From positions 1 through 64,000 of the forward strand of contig NW_022985203.1 in NCBI RefSeq assembly GCF_010093535.1: a DNA stretch of 64,000 nt, given 5' to 3'. Under the pieces are notes generated by a model that was not told the DNA's origin, did no database searches, and saw only the letters and a program-made list of their open reading frames with translations. The DNA is from Lindgomyces ingoldianus. Its lineage: Eukaryota > Ascomycota > Dothideomycetes > Pleosporales > Lindgomycetaceae. Every line of letters starts with the position of its first letter. Position 1 is the first letter of the stretch. Positions 59,611-64,000 of the stretch are shown here, in pieces. The translations under genes and the position numbers were made by a program.

Positions 59611-60730
59611 CTTCACGGTACAAGACGTATAGCGAGTGTGAATCGCGTGGAAACAGCCGTCAGTTAAAGGCAGAGGTGAAGGCGCAAAAACGGGAGGCTG
59701 TGTCAATGGGCGGCTCTGTTGGTGGTGGTTGGGGGTGCGAGGCTGGCGTGAGGGATAAAGATAGATCAACAATCTGCGACAAAGAGGCACAGGGAGGTGT
59801 GCGCCGCATGTCTCGTGGAGAAGCGGAGGAGCAAAGGAACGACGAAAAGCGAGCGACAGGAGAGATGAAGAGCGACGTTGCTGATGACGCTGGACTGAAG
59901 ATCCAGTACAATCAAGGCCAAAGTTCAACCTGAAACGTCCCTGGCCTGTGGCATCCCCTGCTGCGGAATGGCGGGTGCGTGACCGCCAAGATGAACGGCG
60001 CCGGGAATGGCTGAGCAACGCGCGGCGATCTGGGGAACAGAGCCGCCAATCATCGCCTCACGACTCCTCCACCATTCACCAGCATCTGCAGTCCAATCAA
60101 ACCATCATCGTGGCGCGCGAGAAGAAGTTCTCTCGTGATTCATGCTTCCATACACCATGGATGAAGACCAGCCGGTGGCGCCGATGACACTGAGATATGC
60201 CTCTCGCTCCATCACAGCCCCTCCTGTCTCGACTCAGGTTCAGTTCAGGGGTGAGGCTCGGCAAGATATCCAGTCCACCATCGACGACTAGTCGTTCGTT
60301 ATCTTAGCTATGGAAGCCTAATGATGTAGGAATTACTACCGGGGTGGAAACGAGGCCCTCATCAGGGTGAACAACTTTATCTAAATGAAAGTACCTAGTA
60401 TGCAAAGACGCAGGGAGAAAGTTACCCATGTCATCACAGCTCTTCCCCTTCATGACTTAGAGAGCCTTTTTTTCTATTTCTTAGTCTTCCACCGCCCCCT
60501 TCTTCTCTGTATTGGATAGTAGATCCTTCTACTCGAACTGCAACACAGTGCGTCTTTTTTAACCAGCAAACTCATTTCTTCATACCAAGTGACCCCGACC
60601 TGCAATCTTCTCTAGCAATAGCTGGAACGGGATTTTCTCCCTTCGAATAGTCCTTGGGATCTTCCAAGGCTGTCTTGAATGCATACTTTGCCAGAAAGGC
60701 AGGTCGGATTCCCTCTAAAGAGTATCAAGC
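59611..60730. other. No gene recognised
   Basis: Upstream region of the Cys-rich membrane protein gene and further intergenic DNA. No supported gene. Confidence 0.35.
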
Positions 60731-61108
60731 ATGCACAAGAGCCAACATAGATGTAAAATCAGATATCCGGGCACCCTTCGAGCCTTTGCCAAGGGAGCCG
60801 AGAAATTCATGCATCTCAACAGAAAAATTTACGGCGTCATGGATTTGTATCGATCGGCGACCATGCGCCAATTCCAGGACAGGTGGTTGCAAATCCAGTA
60901 CCCAGCCCTCACGGTTCAGGAGAGTATGCTAGCAATTATGAACACTCATGGCGCAGTGGTATTAAACTCACTGTTTCACTGCTCCCTAGAGCAAAAGAAG
61001 TTAATCAAGCTTGCAACGTTTGCACTCACGATCAGGACTCGCTGGACCGCCATGAACCCAGACCAGAATCAGCTGGCAGACCTTAATAGCCCGCTCCGAC
61101 AATCTTGA
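60731..61108 (+). CDS. Hypothetical 125-residue ORF
   Basis: An ATG-started frame with fairly even, protein-like composition (for example AEKFMHLNRKIYGVMDLYRS and SLEQKKLIKLATFALTIRT). It has no signal peptide, domain or recognised relative. It might be an exon of a larger gene or chance. Confidence 0.25.
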   Translation: MHKSQHRCKIRYPGTLRAFAKGAEKFMHLNRKIYGVMDLYRSATMRQFQDRWLQIQYPALTVQESMLAIMNTHGAVVLNSLFHCSLEQKKLIKLATFALTIRTRWTAMNPDQNQLADLNSPLRQS

Positions 61109-61148
61109 GTCGTGGGTCATTCCTATAAGCTCTTCAATTTGCAACTTG

Positions 61149-61521
61149 TTAACTCTTGGGAAGTTCCAAATGTACGATATATTCGTACCCATCATTCACG
61201 AAGCCGTCAATCGTCACATGTTGCGCACCGTTGGACGGCGGTTCACCCCTGAAGCTCAGCACATAAACATTCACGAAATCTAGCACCTGAAATATCAAAT
61301 TCGAGACTGGCGAAACCTCAATTGCGGAAGAAGTAACAATAGACCCGAAGAGGAAATAACGTTACCGGGAATATTAAACAGGGAGACAAAGATGACTCAC
61401 AAATGCTAAGAAAATACTGAGCGGTATCGATGTTCTCTTCATTGATGCGATTCCCGAGACTCCAAACTGCATTCCACTCAAAACGATATGAGGGGCCCCG
61501 TTCATATCCCTTAGCCCAAGG
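61149..61521 (-). pseudogene. Possible 3' exons of an unrecognised gene
   Basis: Two minus-strand pieces, 61521-61401 and 61279-61149, join over a 121-bp intron (GTGAGT...CTAG) into an 84-codon frame: KGYERGPSYRFEWNAVWSLG before the splice and RGEPPSNGAQHVTIDGFVND after it. The upstream edge has a possible acceptor (ACATAG), but no further exon or start could be found. Another frame of the same stretch also looks partly coding. I do not recognise the family; it may be a gene fragment. Confidence 0.25.
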
Positions 61522-62928
61522 CTATGTTTCCGGGTATCGAGGCAGTCAATGGCCAGTTCTTCGACATCTCAAGAACGCCACAGCATAAACGAGATGACCT
61601 TGATCTCCTCGGATACTTTCTGAATATAGAGAGACGACCAAGATCATACGTCCTTGCTCCTAGTCTAATTGCTACATGCAGCCAAGAATTCTTAATTGTT
61701 CCGTATATCGAATTTCGATTTCACACTCTAGCGCCTTTCTTGAATCGCTTCATAGTTCTTTTCGATCACTCAAAGCCATAATAATAATAAGCACAAATTA
61801 ACTTCATTTGCGGAACCCCACCAGGAGGTCCTACTATTATGCGTTAAATATCACTTACCTTTCTTTCATCCTGCTCATCCTCTCTTTTCTCCCTACTCTT
61901 CTAAACTGGCCGAATCACCCCCGTACGATCAAACTTCTCACTTAATAGCGGCTCACTTATGGCATCATTTGCAGGAGTAGATCTCTGCCTATCGGTTGTT
62001 AGCCTTCCTTATGCTCAAGCTCCGCTCGGTCCGGATGGGGCAGTATGGAGAGTTTTTGATGCGGGTCCTTGATTTCGACTTGAGAGGCGGCCCGAGGAAC
62101 GCTGAAGAAAACATACAGATCAATGCTTATAGCAACGCGGGGCAGGAATGGAGGTGCAGGTGGAGGGTCGACGGGGCTGGTGCAATGGGAGGATCTAGAC
62201 CGATAATGGAGTCCTCATGAGTGTGCCCGCAGTTCCAAGGCCGGACGGGGCTCCTCGTATCGACGCGAGTGCGAATGTGAGGCCTCAGGAAGCCGCATAC
62301 CTCATTCCGAGGCACTTCGAGACTCACTGGCACAGCCCGAGGGTTCATAGTGGAAATTACCCGAGTATGAATCCTCAGTTCGACGGGAATCGTAGTGGTA
62401 GCGTCCCCCCGGTGTCACGAAACACCCCATCTGTAGTGCAAACATGCTCGAACCCCTCGCTACTCCTCCGTACACGTGATTTGTAGCTGTACATAACGGT
62501 GCTTGGTAGTCGCAGTTCGAGCGTGCAAACCCTATGGCTGTGACGGTTTGGCCGCCCTCGCTACTGGTGGTCGTGAATTATTGTACAGAAAATCCTTTCA
62601 TAACCATTCCAAGTCTATGCCGAATATTACCACTATCTAGGCCACTCCAACTGCGTGTTGCTTTCGAGTGTCCGATACTTTACGCGCCCAACTATTCGGC
62701 TTCATTCCATTGTCTCTAATTCCTGTATATCAAACTAGGTTAGATACACAGGTCATTGTAGAAGAATGTTCCCACCTAAGGATCCTGAAATTCGTCCCCA
62801 TAACCTTATAATCTAGACTATTACCCCCGCTATAACCATAAGTTCGCCTCCCCGCTACTCAAGGAAAAGCGCTATAGAGCTAGCATTAAAGTATCTTGCT
62901 AGTTCTGGGAAAAGTCCTTCTGTGATCC
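61522..62928. other. No gene recognised
   Basis: Short frames only. The region leads into the tandem-repeat zone at the right edge. Confidence 0.35.
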
Positions 62929-63220
62929 CCCAGGCTTCTCTCTGCTCCTGAAGAAGGTCTATTACATCTTTTCCACTCTGTGTTTCTCGCTGTGACCTTT
63001 ACCACCTCCTTTGCAATCTTAATCTTGCCTCCTTGCTGCTAAAAAGAAGGCGTAGCACTTCTTTTCGACGCTATACGTCCCCTTTTCTCTGTGTCCCTAC
63101 AAAGACGTATCACTTCATTCCCGCTCTGTGTTTCCTGCCGCGGCCTTGATCACCTCCTCTGTACCCTTAATTTAGCTTCCTCGCCGCTGAAGAAGAAGGT
63201 CCATTACTTGTCTTCCCTTC
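62929..63220. repeat. Diverged tandem repeats of about 148 bp
   Basis: Around 62979-63060 and 63121-63210 the same order of motifs recurs: CGCTCTGTGTTTC, then CACCTCCTYTG, CTTAAT, GCCTCCTTGCTGCT / GCTTCCTCGCCGCTGA and AGAAGGY. The CACCTCCT motif recurs at a spacing of 148 bp. The array continues past the gap. Confidence 0.7.
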
Positions 63221-63965
63221 NNNNNNNNNNNNNNNNNNNNNNNNNNNNNNNNNNNNNNNNNNNNNNNNNNNNNNNNNNNNNNNNNNNNNNNNNNNNNNNN
63301 NNNNNNNNNNNNNNNNNNNNNNNNNNNNNNNNNNNNNNNNNNNNNNNNNNNNNNNNNNNNNNNNNNNNNNNNNNNNNNNNNNNNNNNNNNNNNNNNNNNN
63401 NNNNNNNNNNNNNNNNNNNNNNNNNNNNNNNNNNNNNNNNNNNNNNNNNNNNNNNNNNNNNNNNNNNNNNNNNNNNNNNNNNNNNNNNNNNNNNNNNNNN
63501 NNNNNNNNNNNNNNNNNNNNNNNNNNNNNNNNNNNNNNNNNNNNNNNNNNNNNNNNNNNNNNNNNNNNNNNNNNNNNNNNNNNNNNNNNNNNNNNNNNNN
63601 NNNNNNNNNNNNNNNNNNNNNNNNNNNNNNNNNNNNNNNNNNNNNNNNNNNNNNNNNNNNNNNNNNNNNNNNNNNNNNNNNNNNNNNNNNNNNNNNNNNN
63701 NNNNNNNNNNNNNNNNNNNNNNNNNNNNNNNNNNNNNNNNNNNNNNNNNNNNNNNNNNNNNNNNNNNNNNNNNNNNNNNNNNNNNNNNNNNNNNNNNNNN
63801 NNNNNNNNNNNNNNNNNNNNNNNNNNNNNNNNNNNNNNNNNNNNNNNNNNNNNNNNNNNNNNNNNNNNNNNNNNNNNNNNNNNNNNNNNNNNNNNNNNNN
63901 NNNNNNNNNNNNNNNNNNNNNNNNNNNNNNNNNNNNNNNNNNNNNNNNNNNNNNNNNNNNNNNNN
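63221..63965. other. Assembly gap (745 N)
   Basis: A run of unknown bases. Repeat motifs stand on both sides, so the gap is most likely an unresolved tandem array. Frames reported across it are meaningless. Confidence 0.98.
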
Positions 63966-64000
63966 ACCACCTCCTCTGTAACCTTTATTTCGCTTCCTCG
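63966..64000. repeat. Tandem repeat unit continuing after the gap
   Basis: ACCACCTCCTCTGTAACC and TTTCGCTTCCTCG match the unit motifs at 63001 and 63151. Confidence 0.65.

Noticed and set aside
63091..63981. Frames of 267 and 296 codons on both strands
   Set aside because: They consist almost entirely of unknown bases in the assembly gap.

Overview
The window looks like nuclear DNA of a filamentous ascomycete (Pezizomycotina). Genes are split by short introns, mostly 47-165 bp, with GTAAGT/GTGAGT-type donors, CTAAC/CTGAC-like branch points and AG acceptors. Genes of fungal type are present: a HET-domain protein, an exomer subunit Chs5, a malate synthase with a peroxisomal SKL tail, a But2-like secreted protein, and fungal AAA+ and DUF7708-type proteins. 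AT-rich blocks and nonsense codons of C-to-T or G-to-A type suggest repeat-induced point mutation (RIP). I cannot fix the class; a leotiomycete is a guess.

Layout. 1-5.4 kb is gene-poor and holds a broken DnaJ-type gene. 5.4-7.2 kb is malate synthase. 8-12 kb is a graveyard of retroelement pieces around one GNAT acetyltransferase gene, and includes a clean solo LTR with a 5-bp target duplication (11537-11825). 13-24 kb carries a small secreted But2-like protein, a secreted beta-propeller (SMP-30-like) protein, an F-box-like protein, a secreted GH27 alpha-galactosidase and a rhodanese phosphatase/arsenate-reductase-like protein. 25971-28904 is a decayed, AT-rich hAT transposon with intact terminal inverted repeats and a perfect 8-bp target duplication. 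30-31.4 kb is a broken medium-chain reductase.

31.6-42.7 kb is the densest housekeeping stretch: EutQ-like cupin, V-ATPase subunit E head-to-head with a NIPA-type Mg transporter, HET protein, Chs5 and epoxide hydrolase. 44.6-49.6 kb holds a head-to-head pair, a DUF7708-like protein with a degenerate NTPase region (minus) and a DUF7025-like AAA+ ATPase (plus). A large multi-pass membrane protein follows (51.2-54.1 kb), then a PRISE-like reductase and a cysteine-rich, proline-rich single-pass membrane protein. The right end is gene-poor and runs into tandem repeats and a 745-base assembly gap.

Functional links: malate synthase (glyoxylate cycle), alpha-galactosidase and the beta-propeller protein fit growth on plant-derived carbon. 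V-ATPase E and the NIPA transporter share one 533-bp promoter. The DUF7708/AAA+ pair is the best candidate for an uncharacterised system. Splice models were made by eye from consensus sites and frame. Exon totals divide by three in every gene modelled as intact.
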